This document shows positions 41,350 to 49,645 of a DNA stretch of 64,000 bases, in pieces. This stretch comes from Nocardia aurantiaca (GTDB taxonomy: Bacteria > Actinomycetota > Actinomycetes > Mycobacteriales > Mycobacteriaceae), in NCBI RefSeq assembly GCF_009708175.1, contig NZ_WMBB01000010.1, forward strand, positions 297,028-361,027, in the 5' to 3' direction. Position 1 is the first letter of the stretch. Each line of letters opens with the position of its first letter. The position numbers and the translations under genes were made by a program. The notes beneath the pieces are model-generated. The model made no database searches and was not told the DNA's origin. It saw nothing but the letters and a program-made list of their open reading frames with translations.

Positions 41350-42114
41350 CTAGACCGACCGCCGCAGCAGGTAGATGTCCATGATCCAGCCCTTGGCCGC
41401 GCGCAGGGCCGCGCGCCGCCGGGCGATGCGCCCTTCGACCACCCGCAGCGGGCCCTCCACGATCACCTCGTCGGGCATCCCCAGATACGCGCCCCACCAG
41501 ATGTAGACGTCGTCGCCCGGCACCTGTGTGAACGAGCACTCGCCGTCCAGCATCACCAGCGTGGACTGCCCCGCGGCCAGCCCCTCCTCGCGCAGCCGCC
41601 GCCCGGTCGTGATGTGCAGCGGCTCGCCGATCTCGTGCAGCACCATGCGATGCGCGGCGGCCAGCGCCTGCGCGCTGGTGACGCCCGGAATCACCTCGTA
41701 GTCGAAGTGGACGCGCTCGCGTTCGAGCACCCGCTCCACGATGCGCAGCGTGGAGTCGTACAACGACGGGTCTCCCCACACGAGAATGCCGCCCACGCCA
41801 TCGGTTTCGGCGAACGCCCGCTCCAACAGCTCGGCCCGCGCCTCATGCCAGTCAGCGACCGCGCCCTGGTAGGCGGCGTCCGCACCGCTGGCGGGGACGC
41901 CCCGGTCGCGCGGCGGGTCGGAAATCTCCACTATCGTATGCGGCTGGCGCGCGTACTCGGCCAGAATGGCGGCGCGCACGTCGGTGAGCTCCTGTTTCTC
42001 GGCCCCCTTGCCGATGAGAAAGAACACGTTTACCTGGCACATGGCCTTGATGGCCTGCACCGTCACCTGGTCCGGGTCCCCCGCCCCGATTCCGATCACA
42101 AACAACTTCCGCAC
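41350..42114 (-). CDS. cobF: Precorrin-6A synthase (deacetylating)
   Basis: CobF methylates C-1 of precorrin-5 and releases acetate in the aerobic cobalamin route. The 254-residue protein begins MRKLFVIGIGAGDPDQVTVQ (GTG 42114), followed by GVGGILVWGDPSLYDST and EVIPGVTSAQALAAAH, standard landmarks of this SAM-dependent methyltransferase family. It stands alone here without other cob genes, and the start is only 20 bases from thyA on the other strand. Confidence 0.93.
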   Translation of the reverse strand: MRKLFVIGIGAGDPDQVTVQAIKAMCQVNVFFLIGKGAEKQELTDVRAAILAEYARQPHTIVEISDPPRDRGVPASGADAAYQGAVADWHEARAELLERAFAETDGVGGILVWGDPSLYDSTLRIVERVLERERVHFDYEVIPGVTSAQALAAAHRMVLHEIGEPLHITTGRRLREEGLAAGQSTLVMLDGECSFTQVPGDDVYIWWGAYLGMPDEVIVEGPLRVVEGRIARRRAALRAAKGWIMDIYLLRRSV

Positions 42115-42134
42115 GGTGCGTAAGCTTGCCAGGC

Positions 42135-42941
42135 GTGGAGAGCGCCCGAGATACCCAGTACGAGGACCTGCTCCGACTGGTGCTGAAGTCCGGCACACCC
42201 AAGGCGGATCGGACCGGAACCGGTACCCGCAGCATCTTCGGCCATCAGTTGCGCTACGACCTGTCACAGGGCTTTCCGCTGATCACCACCAAGAAGGTGC
42301 ATCTCAAGTCGATCGTCTACGAGCTGCTGTGGTTCCTGCGCGGCGACTCCAATGTGAAGTGGCTGCACGAGCACGGCGTCTCCATCTGGGATGAATGGGC
42401 CGACGCGCAGGGCGAATTGGGCCCGGTCTACGGCGTGCAGTGGCGGTCGTGGCCCACCCCCGACGGGACCCACATCGATCAGATCTCCCAGGTGCTGCAG
42501 ACGCTGCGCACCGACCCGGATTCGCGCCGCATCATCGTCTCGGCGTGGAACGTGGCCGAGCTGGACAAGATGGCGTTGGCCCCCTGCCACGCCTTCTTCC
42601 AGTTCTACGTGGCCGACGGCAAGCTGTCGTGCCAGCTGTACCAGCGCAGCGCGGACCTGTTCCTGGGTGTGCCGTTCAATATCGCCAGCTACGCGCTGCT
42701 GACCCACATGGTGGCCCAGCAGACCGAACTGCTGCCCGGTGATTTCATCTGGACCGGCGGCGATGTGCACATCTACGACAATCACGTGGCCCAGGTCCGC
42801 GAGCAGCTGTCCCGCGAGCCCTACCCGTTCCCGAAACTGCACCTGCGGCCGGCGCCCTCGCTGTTCGACTACGTATACGAGGACGTGGAAATCCAGGAGT
42901 ACCAGCATCATCCGGCCATCAAGGCCCCGGTGGCGGTGTGA
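42135..42941 (+). CDS. thyA: Thymidylate synthase
   Basis: ThyA methylates dUMP with methylene-THF to make dTMP. The 268-residue protein has the catalytic Cys in LAPCHAFFQFYV, RRIIVSAWN for phosphate, and QLYQRSADLFLGVPFNIASY. GTG 42135 is preferred; TTG 42126 is possible. Next comes folA with a four-base overlap, so thymidylate synthesis is coupled to regeneration of THF. Confidence 0.97.
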   Translation: MESARDTQYEDLLRLVLKSGTPKADRTGTGTRSIFGHQLRYDLSQGFPLITTKKVHLKSIVYELLWFLRGDSNVKWLHEHGVSIWDEWADAQGELGPVYGVQWRSWPTPDGTHIDQISQVLQTLRTDPDSRRIIVSAWNVAELDKMALAPCHAFFQFYVADGKLSCQLYQRSADLFLGVPFNIASYALLTHMVAQQTELLPGDFIWTGGDVHIYDNHVAQVREQLSREPYPFPKLHLRPAPSLFDYVYEDVEIQEYQHHPAIKAPVAV

Positions 42942-43450
42942 ATCGGACGATCGGGCTGATCTGGGCACAGACGCCGAAGGGAATCATCGGGCGGGACAAC
43001 ACCATTCCGTGGCGCGTGCCCGAGGACATGGCGCATTTCAAGGACGTCACCTTCGGGCATCCGGTCGTGATGGGCCGCAAGACCTGGGATTCGCTGCCGC
43101 CGCGCTTCCGCCCGCTCGACGGCCGCCGCAATATCGTCGTGACCCGGCAGGCGGACTGGTCCGAGCCCGGCGCGGAACGCGCGGGTTCGCTGGCCGAGGC
43201 CCTGGCCATGACCGACGAGAATTCGGTGTGGATCATGGGCGGCGGCGAGATCTACCGCGCCGCCATGCCTTTCGCGACCGAGCTGATGGTCACCGAGATC
43301 GATGCGGACATCGACGGCGACACCCTGGCCCCGGTCATCGATCCGGCATGGCAGACCGACGCGGCCGATTGGCGCGAGTCCACGACGGGTCTGCGGTACC
43401 GCTTCCGCCATTATCACCGCGCCTGCCCGGCCTCGCGGTCATTCGTATAA
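42938..43450 (+). CDS. folA: Dihydrofolate reductase
   Basis: The 170-residue DHFR begins at GTG 42938 inside the thyA stop (GTGA). Signatures are GIIGRDNTIPWRVPEDMAHF with the catalytic Asp-equivalent in the PEDM loop, GRKTWDSLPPRFRPL and IMGGGEIYRAAMP. It reduces DHF made by ThyA. Confidence 0.96.
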   Translation: MNRTIGLIWAQTPKGIIGRDNTIPWRVPEDMAHFKDVTFGHPVVMGRKTWDSLPPRFRPLDGRRNIVVTRQADWSEPGAERAGSLAEALAMTDENSVWIMGGGEIYRAAMPFATELMVTEIDADIDGDTLAPVIDPAWQTDAADWRESTTGLRYRFRHYHRACPASRSFV

Positions 43451-43554
43451 CGCGCGCATTTCTTGTCCGGCAATTCCTGCACACACGCCTCGAAACCGCC
43501 GATCGGCCCGGTCGCGTCCGGCATACTCAGCGATACTCCGGCGAAAGGCAGTCC

Positions 43555-43881
43555 ATGGACAAGAAATCGCTGACCGCGGTTGCTCGCCAGCAACTGAAGC
43601 TGGCCGCCACCGCGTCGAGCGGGCGCAGCTCGTCGACCGTCTACGGCGGCCATACCCACAGCCTGCGCCAGACGGTCATCGCGATGACGGCCGGGCAGAC
43701 GCTGGCCGAACACGAGAATTCGGGCGAGGCGACCCTCGTGGTGCTGAGCGGGGTGCTGGTCCTGATCAGCGGTACCAACGAGTGGAAGGGCTCGGCGGGT
43801 GACCTGATTGTGATCCCCAACGCTCGCCACAGCGTGAAAGCCGTCGATGACGTGGCTTTTCTGTTGACCGTCGCCAAGTAG
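43555..43881 (+). CDS. Small cupin-domain protein
   Basis: The 108-residue protein is a single RmlC-like cupin: SLRQTVIAMTAGQTLAEHEN, GEATLVVLSGVLVLI and GDLIVIPNARHSVKA. Only one of the two usual metal-site His motifs is convincing (AEHE), so metal binding is unsure. AAAGG precedes ATG 43555. It is 104 bases after folA and upstream of the DyP gene, with no obvious link to either. Confidence 0.85.
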   Translation: MDKKSLTAVARQQLKLAATASSGRSSSTVYGGHTHSLRQTVIAMTAGQTLAEHENSGEATLVVLSGVLVLISGTNEWKGSAGDLIVIPNARHSVKAVDDVAFLLTVAK

Positions 43882-43944
43882 CGCAGGCGGACACGGGCAT
43901 AGCGGACAGGTCGGCGGTCGGTCCCGGGGCATAAGGTTGTGCCC

Positions 43945-45042
43945 ATGGGTGAGCCACAGCCGATCCTCGATCCGCTCACACCGGCCGCGATCTTCCTCGT
44001 CGTCACCATCGACGAGGATGGCGAGGCGGTGGCGCGGGATTTGCTCGCAGATCTGCCCGGGTTGCGCCGCTCGGTCGGGTTCCGGATGCCCGGATCCGGC
44101 CTCGCGTGCATCACCAGCATCGGGTCCGCCGCCTGGGACCGCCTGTTCTCGGGGCCGAAACCCGCACAGCTGCACGAGTTTCCTGGTTTCGCGGGTGAGC
44201 GCCATCGGGCTCCGGTCACGCCGGGTGATCTCCTGTTCCACATCAAGGCCGAGAATCAGGACGCCTGTTTCGAATTGGCGATGAAGATCGCCGAGCGGCT
44301 GGCCGGTGCGGGCGCCATCGTCGATCAGACGGTGGGCTTCCGCTACTTCGAACAGCGCGATCTGCTCGGTTTCGTCGACGGGACAGAGAATCCGGAGGGT
44401 CAGCTCGCCGCCACCGCCGCGCTGGTGGGCGAGGAGGATCCCGAATTCGCCGGTGGCAGTTACGTCATCGTGCAGAAGTACCTGCACGACCTGAACTCGT
44501 GGAAGGCGCTGTCGACCACCGAGCAGGAAAAGGTCATCGGCCGAACGAAACTCGACGACTTCGAGCTCTCCGACGCCGAGAAGCCCGCGAATTCACATGT
44601 GGCCGTCAACGATCAGGACGAGATCGGCACTATCGTGCGCGCCAATATGCCGTTCGGCTCGGTCCAGGACGGCGAATTCGGCACCTACTACATCGCCTAC
44701 GCCGACGATCCGGCCATCCCCGAGAACATGCTGATCCGCATGTTCCTCGGCACCGCCGACGCCGCGTACGACCGCATCCTGGATTTCTCCACCGCCGTCA
44801 CCGGCACCTCGTTCTTCGCCCCTCCCGCAACGTTTTTCGAGGCGCTGCCGGACGCACCCGCCGCGGCCGCGGCTCGACTCGATTCGGGACCGCGCTCCGC
44901 CTCCCCGCACTTGGAGCGGGGGAGCGAAGCGTCGGAGCGGCGGAAGGAGGAAGCGAGCTCGCAGGGCCGCGGACAGCCGGAACGCAGCGGAGACAGAGTG
45001 GACACAGGATCCCTCGGCATCGGGACGCTACGGAATCTTTGA
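43945..45042 (+). CDS. DyP-type haem peroxidase carrying an encapsulin-targeting tail
   Basis: The 365-residue peroxidase has the GxxDG motif in LLGFVDGTENP, the proximal His in ANSHVAVND and the distal Arg in IVRANMPFG. The catalytic domain ends near residue 310. Next follows a 42-residue, charged linker (LDSGPRSASPHLERGSEASE onward) whose DNA resembles the dispersed repeat of this genome. The protein ends in SLGIGTLRNL, the encapsulin-binding peptide. It is loaded into the shell encoded 41 bases downstream. ATG 43945 is used; GTG 43939 is possible. Confidence 0.95.
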   Translation: MGEPQPILDPLTPAAIFLVVTIDEDGEAVARDLLADLPGLRRSVGFRMPGSGLACITSIGSAAWDRLFSGPKPAQLHEFPGFAGERHRAPVTPGDLLFHIKAENQDACFELAMKIAERLAGAGAIVDQTVGFRYFEQRDLLGFVDGTENPEGQLAATAALVGEEDPEFAGGSYVIVQKYLHDLNSWKALSTTEQEKVIGRTKLDDFELSDAEKPANSHVAVNDQDEIGTIVRANMPFGSVQDGEFGTYYIAYADDPAIPENMLIRMFLGTADAAYDRILDFSTAVTGTSFFAPPATFFEALPDAPAAAAARLDSGPRSASPHLERGSEASERRKEEASSQGRGQPERSGDRVDTGSLGIGTLRNL

Positions 45043-45073
45043 ACCGGACGCAACGGAATCGTTGAACCGAACG
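45030..45073 (+). repeat. 21-base direct repeat at the DyP/encapsulin junction
   Basis: ACGGAATC(T/G)TTGAACCG(G/A)ACG occurs at 45030-45050 and again at 45053-45073. The first copy encodes the last residues of DyP (RNL and the stop); the second lies in the encapsulin leader. Confidence 0.7.
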
Positions 45074-45083
45074 GAGTTGACGC

Positions 45084-45881
45084 ATGAACAACCTGCACCG
45101 CGAACTCGCCCCCATCACCTCGGAGGCCTGGTCGGCCATCGAGGAGGAGGCGACGCGAACCTTCAAGCGGCACATCGCCGGTCGCCGCGTGGTCGATCTG
45201 TCCGGCCCGCACGGCACCGACTACTCCGCGGTCGGGACGGGCCACACCACCGCCATCAACTCCCCCGGTGACGGTGTGCAGGCCCGCCGACGCACGGTCG
45301 TGCCGCTGGTGGAGCTGCGGGTCCCGTTCACGCTCTCGCGCGAGCAGCTCGACGATGTGGAGCGCGGGGCGAACGACGCCGATCTGGATCCGGTGAAGGT
45401 GGCCGCCAAGAAGATCGCCTTCGCCGAGGACCGCGCCATTTTCGAGGGTTACGCGGCGGCCGGGATCACCGGCATCCGGGCCAGCACCTCGTGCGAGCCG
45501 GTGAAGCTGCCCGGCGACCCGCGCCTGGCCCCGGAGGCGGTGGCGCAGGCGTTGAGCAAGCTGCGCCTGGCGGGTGTGGACGGGCCGTACTCGGTGCTGC
45601 TGTCCGCCGACCTGTACACCGCGGTGAGCGAGACCTCCGATCACGGCCACCCGATCCGCACCCATATCGAACGGCTCATCGACGGCGAGATCATCTGGGC
45701 CCCGGCCATCGACGGCGCGTTCGTACTGTCCACGCGCGGTGGCGATTTCGATCTGCAGATCGGTCAGGACCTGTCCATCGGCTACCTTTCGCACGATGCC
45801 GAGACGGTGCAGCTGTACTTCCAGGAAAGCATGACGTTCCTGGTCTACACGGCCGAGGCCGCGGTCGCCCTCGAGGCGTAA
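45084..45881 (+). CDS. Family 1 encapsulin shell protein (Cfp29-like)
   Basis: The 265-residue HK97-fold protein self-assembles into a T=1 nanocompartment of 60 subunits. Landmarks are MNNLHRELAPITSEAWSAIE, AGRRVVDLSGPHGTDYSAVG, the ELRVPFTLSREQLDDVERG elbow, and the C-terminal ESMTFLVYTAEAAVAL. GGAG seven bases before the ATG favours high translation. It is directly downstream of its DyP cargo gene, as in mycobacterial Cfp29, and should protect against peroxide. Confidence 0.97.
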   Translation: MNNLHRELAPITSEAWSAIEEEATRTFKRHIAGRRVVDLSGPHGTDYSAVGTGHTTAINSPGDGVQARRRTVVPLVELRVPFTLSREQLDDVERGANDADLDPVKVAAKKIAFAEDRAIFEGYAAAGITGIRASTSCEPVKLPGDPRLAPEAVAQALSKLRLAGVDGPYSVLLSADLYTAVSETSDHGHPIRTHIERLIDGEIIWAPAIDGAFVLSTRGGDFDLQIGQDLSIGYLSHDAETVQLYFQESMTFLVYTAEAAVALEA

Positions 45882-46209
45882 CCAGTTGATCCGGAGGCGG
45901 TTTCGGTACTCCGTCGGCGTGGTGTCCGCTGCGCGCCGGTAGACCGCTCGGGGTCGCCGTCCGTTCAGCCCGTCCTGGATGCCGCCGAGTTGCCGGTCCG
46001 CTTCTCGGACGCCGCCGAGATCTCCGCTCAGCAGCTGCGCGACAGCGCCCTGGCGCCATCGCCGACCTCTATGGCGTGGCCGTCGCTCGGGCAGCGACCT
46101 CGAATAGCCTGCCAGCGGCAGAATCCGGCGCCGATCGCCGCGGCGAGGGTCGTGTGCGACCGCCCGCACCGGCGGGTACGGTTTTCGGCAGTCGGTGTCG
46201 GGAGGCGGA
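45882..46209 (-). other. Gap holding a possible AraC-type C-terminal remnant
   Basis: On the minus strand around 45885-45960 a frame reads AVYRRAADTTPTEYRNRLR, resembling the end of AraC-family helix-turn-helix domains (FRRxxGxTPSEYRxRF). Nothing upstream continues the domain, so it would be a short decayed piece. I see nothing else in this gap. Confidence 0.3.
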
Positions 46210-46740
46210 ATGACGGTGGTGCGGGCGGGCGTGGTGCCGGGGCAGCGAATGGCCGGGTACGTGGCCGCCGGGGTGCTGATGGTGGCTGTCGTCTGCGCGG
46301 GGACGGTCGGGGTGTTCGGGCTGCACCGGGTGTTCACCGGACTGTTCTTCGGGGCGGCCGTCGCGGTCGGGTTGATGTTGGCACTGTTCGGGCGGGACGG
46401 GATGGAACTGACCGAGGAGTCCATCGTGCGGCGGACGCCGTGGGGGTCCTCGACGGTGGCGTGGGATCGGGTGGTGGCGGGCCGGTTCGCGCTGGACGAG
46501 AAGGGTCGCTGGACGCTGGCGCTGGATCTCAATGGCGGGGACGAGCCGCATCAGGAGCTGGTGCTGCTGTCGATCCCACCGGTGGTCGCGCCCATTGGCA
46601 ACGCGTATGACATGCGCAAGCGGGAACAAATCGGCGAGATTCGAACCATGTTGCGGCAGCGGCGAATTCCGGTGACCATCCTCCCCGAGATCGCCGTAGC
46701 CCTGCAGCGCCACTGGAAGGTCGACCCGCCCACCCGCTGA
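46210..46740 (+). CDS. Membrane-anchored PH-domain-like protein
   Basis: The 176-residue protein has two membrane helices (about 15-65: MAGYVAAGVLMVAVVCAGTV and GLFFGAAVAVGLMLALFG) followed by a strand-rich cytoplasmic domain starting GMELTEESIVRRTPWGSSTV, the bacterial PH-domain pattern. GGGAGG four bases before ATG 46210 sets the start. Function unknown. Confidence 0.75.
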   Translation: MTVVRAGVVPGQRMAGYVAAGVLMVAVVCAGTVGVFGLHRVFTGLFFGAAVAVGLMLALFGRDGMELTEESIVRRTPWGSSTVAWDRVVAGRFALDEKGRWTLALDLNGGDEPHQELVLLSIPPVVAPIGNAYDMRKREQIGEIRTMLRQRRIPVTILPEIAVALQRHWKVDPPTR

Positions 46741-46909
46741 GCTCGCGGTGGTCATACCTAGGGGATCTCCCTGAGGGATCGACGACCACGGGTCGATGCC
46801 CCGACCTCACCGCGGCCCCAAAATCCTTGGTGTGGCCGGTGATCGCAGCGTTCTCTACGGAACCTCACAGCCACGACGGATCGGATGCACAGCCGCAGGT
46901 GTGAGGGTG

Positions 46910-47356
46910 ATGATCGTGGCGTTGAGCGTTGCGGCGGAGGATTACCGCCGGTATGGATGGTCGGTCGAGGCGACGGGCGACGGCGTCGACCTCATCACCG
47001 GCGAACAGATCGCGGCCGTCGAGCTCACCGGCGCGGTCGCCGCCGGAGTGCGTCGCTACCTGCGTGCCAACAATCTCTCCGGCCCGGTCCTCGAGGTCCG
47101 GGGCCCGCAGCGGCGCGAGATCCATCTGGTCGTCGGCGCCGCCAAGGCCGTGCAGGCCGTCGAGAGGCTGCGCGCCGCCGGCGCGATCGTGTACACAGAC
47201 GGCGCCCGGGTCCCGCTCCCGCATGAGAGCCGCGGGATCGCGTGGAACATCTGGCCGCACGAGGCGCGCTGGGTACCTCCCCTGGTGGCCATCGCAGCCG
47301 CCGTCCGTGCCGTCGGCGCGCGCAACCGCTCGCACCTGCGGACCGTGGCCTGCTGA
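46910..47356 (+). CDS. Hypothetical protein
   Basis: The 148-residue protein from ATG 46910 has mixed alpha/beta content, including GVDLITGEQIAAVELTGAVA and EIHLVVGAAKAVQAVERLRA. It ends in a basic segment (GARNRSHLR). I do not recognise a family, and there is no signal peptide or membrane helix. High third-position G/C and a clean stop 44 bases before the Nudix gene support coding. Confidence 0.55.
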   Translation: MIVALSVAAEDYRRYGWSVEATGDGVDLITGEQIAAVELTGAVAAGVRRYLRANNLSGPVLEVRGPQRREIHLVVGAAKAVQAVERLRAAGAIVYTDGARVPLPHESRGIAWNIWPHEARWVPPLVAIAAAVRAVGARNRSHLRTVAC

Positions 47357-47400
47357 CGCTCGCGAATCCCGCGCTACCGCGGCTGGCTAGGGTGGGACGG

Positions 47401-47796
47401 GTGATTCGCACCGCGGCGCTGGCTCATATCCGGGATCGTCGAATGCTGCAGACCCGGTCCACCGGCAAGGATGTCTTCTACATGGCGGGCGGCAAGATCG
47501 ATCCGGGTGAGACGCCGGAGATGGCCTTGCACAGGGAGATTCGCGAGGAACTCGGGGTGGGCGCCCTCGAGGTCAGCGAATTGGGGGTGTTCGAGGCGGA
47601 GGCCTACGGCCACGCTCCGGGCACGCGTTTGCACATGACCTGCTTCCTGGGCGAGCTCACCGAGGAGCCGAGCCCCTCCGGCGAGATCGCCGAACTGCGC
47701 TGGTTCACCCTCGACGAATACGCCGCCATGGACGAGGTGGCCCCCGGCTCCTTGCTGGTCTTCCGGCGTCTGCACGCCTTGGGCCTGATCGACTGA
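47401..47796 (+). CDS. Nudix hydrolase
   Basis: The 131-residue protein has the complete Nudix box GGKIDPGETPEMALHREIRE plus ELGV, so it should cleave a nucleoside-diphosphate derivative using Mg2+. GTG 47401 (MIRTAALAHIRD) is the start that matches the first beta strand. The substrate is not predictable; the short size and YMAGGK start recall MutT/NUDT relatives. Confidence 0.9.
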   Translation: MIRTAALAHIRDRRMLQTRSTGKDVFYMAGGKIDPGETPEMALHREIREELGVGALEVSELGVFEAEAYGHAPGTRLHMTCFLGELTEEPSPSGEIAELRWFTLDEYAAMDEVAPGSLLVFRRLHALGLID

Positions 47797-47845
47797 CGCT
47801 TGCGGCTGTGACGTCCACCCGCTCGTGCGGCGTGGGCCTCGACGG

Positions 47846-49477
47846 TCAGCTGCTCTGCGCGTCCTCGTCCGCCTCGGCGACCCCCGTGTAGGGCCGGTTG
47901 GGAATGCGGGTGGCCGAGGCCAGGCCGATGAGCAGGAACAGCGCGGCGGCCAGCAGTGTGGTGCGGGTGGAGTCGGTGAACGCCCGGCTCAGCGCGTCCA
48001 GGATGGCAGCGGCGCCGTGGCGGTCACGCACCCCGGAGATGGCCCCACCCGCCGATTCTCGGGTCGCGGTGGCCAGGGTGTCGGCGGCCGGCTTCGGCAG
48101 ATCGGGCACGCGTGAGAGCCGCTTGGGCAGATCGTGGGCCAGCGCCGCCGACAGCAGCGCACCGATGACCGCGGTACCGAAGGCCGACCCCACCTGCCGC
48201 ACGGTGGATTGGGTGGCCGAGCCCTGGCCCGAATTATCCGTCGGCACATCGGCGAGCACGGTCCCGGTCAGCTGCGCCGACGCCATGCCGAGCCCGACGC
48301 CGTAGCCCATCAGCAGCACCGCCAGCCACCAGCCGGAAATGTGCGGGGTGACGAACAGCGCGGTCAGGGCCACGGCGGCGGTTTCGATGCCGAGGCCCAG
48401 CTGCACCACCCGCACCGGCCCGTACCTGCGCACCGCGCCCTCGGCGAGGCCCGCCGCCAGGAAGGCGCCGGCGGCCATGGCGGCCAGCACATATCCCGCG
48501 CCCAGGGTGGACAGCCCGAGCACGTTCACCATGAACAGCGGCAGCACGAACAGCAGCCCGAATTCGCCCAGCGCCACCACGAAGGCGGTGATATTGCCCC
48601 ACCGGAAGCTGGGAATCCGGAACAGCGCGGGATCCACCAGCGCCGAGCGCCCGATCAGCTTGCGGTGGCGCTCCCAGCGCACGAACAGGATCAGCGCCAC
48701 CACCCCGAGCGCCAGCAGGATCGGGATCACCGATATCGGCGCGGTGGCCGGCCAGTTCCAGCCCGCGAGCGGGAACTCCCGTCGCGGCTTCCACCAGCCG
48801 TAGGTCTGGCCCTCGATGAGCCCGAACACCAGCAGGGCGAAACCGGCTGCGCTGAGCAGGAATCCGTCCACGTCCAGGCCCGGTGCGGCCTTGCCCATGC
48901 GGGTCTCGGGCACGAACAGCACCAGTCCGATCAGCACCACCGCGCCCAGCGGCAGGTTGACCAGGAAGATCCACGGCCAGGTGAAGTAGGTGGTGAGCCA
49001 GCCGCCCAGCAGCGGGCCGATGGCGGCGACGCCGGCCATGACCGAGCCCCAGACCGCGAAGGCGATGGCCCGGTCGCGGCCGCGGAAGAGGGCGTTCATG
49101 GTGGCCAGCGTGCCGGGCATGACACCGGCCGCGCCGATGCCCTGCACGATGCGTCCGATGATGAGCGGCCAGGCGCTGTGCGCCCGCGCGGCGAGCACGC
49201 TGCCGAGCAGGAAGACGACCACGCCGACGGCGAACATGGCGCGCCGCCCGAGCCGGTCGCCGAGGCGGCCGCTGGTGATCAGCAGCGCGGCCAGCACGAC
49301 CGCGTAGATGCTGTTGATCCATTGCGCCTGAGTGATATTCAGCTGCAGCTGGTCGATGAGGACGGGCAGTGAGACCGCGACGATGGTGCCGTCCAGGACC
49401 ACCATGGACAATCCGAGCGCCAGTACCGCGAGGGTGACCCATTTCCTGCGCCCCAGGTCGAGCTGCGTTTCCGTCAT
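47846..49477 (-). CDS. Major facilitator drug exporter, DHA2 (14-helix) family
   Basis: The 543-residue transporter has 14 predicted helices. Motif A is GRLGDRLGRR, motif C is GVAAIGPLLGGWL, and LDGTIVAVSLPVLIDQL is the DHA2 signature in helix 1. It likely exports hydrophobic drugs or lipids by proton antiport. GGAG six bases before ATG 49477 defines the start; the frame stays open upstream but is unrelated. No regulator is directly adjacent on its 5' side. Confidence 0.9.
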   Translation of the reverse strand: MTETQLDLGRRKWVTLAVLALGLSMVVLDGTIVAVSLPVLIDQLQLNITQAQWINSIYAVVLAALLITSGRLGDRLGRRAMFAVGVVVFLLGSVLAARAHSAWPLIIGRIVQGIGAAGVMPGTLATMNALFRGRDRAIAFAVWGSVMAGVAAIGPLLGGWLTTYFTWPWIFLVNLPLGAVVLIGLVLFVPETRMGKAAPGLDVDGFLLSAAGFALLVFGLIEGQTYGWWKPRREFPLAGWNWPATAPISVIPILLALGVVALILFVRWERHRKLIGRSALVDPALFRIPSFRWGNITAFVVALGEFGLLFVLPLFMVNVLGLSTLGAGYVLAAMAAGAFLAAGLAEGAVRRYGPVRVVQLGLGIETAAVALTALFVTPHISGWWLAVLLMGYGVGLGMASAQLTGTVLADVPTDNSGQGSATQSTVRQVGSAFGTAVIGALLSAALAHDLPKRLSRVPDLPKPAADTLATATRESAGGAISGVRDRHGAAAILDALSRAFTDSTRTTLLAAALFLLIGLASATRIPNRPYTGVAEADEDAQSS

Positions 49478-49645
49478 CTGTCGCTCCCGCCGCTGAACAG
49501 CTGTCCGAAGACTCCGATGTTCCGTTAGCCACCTATGCGCCAATTGACCGTTGACCAGTCTATGCCGTGCCGACTGGGACAGCCGCACATTTGCAGACCG
49601 CGTACCCCGGAACGGCGGATGTCCGAATCGGATACGTTGGATCGT

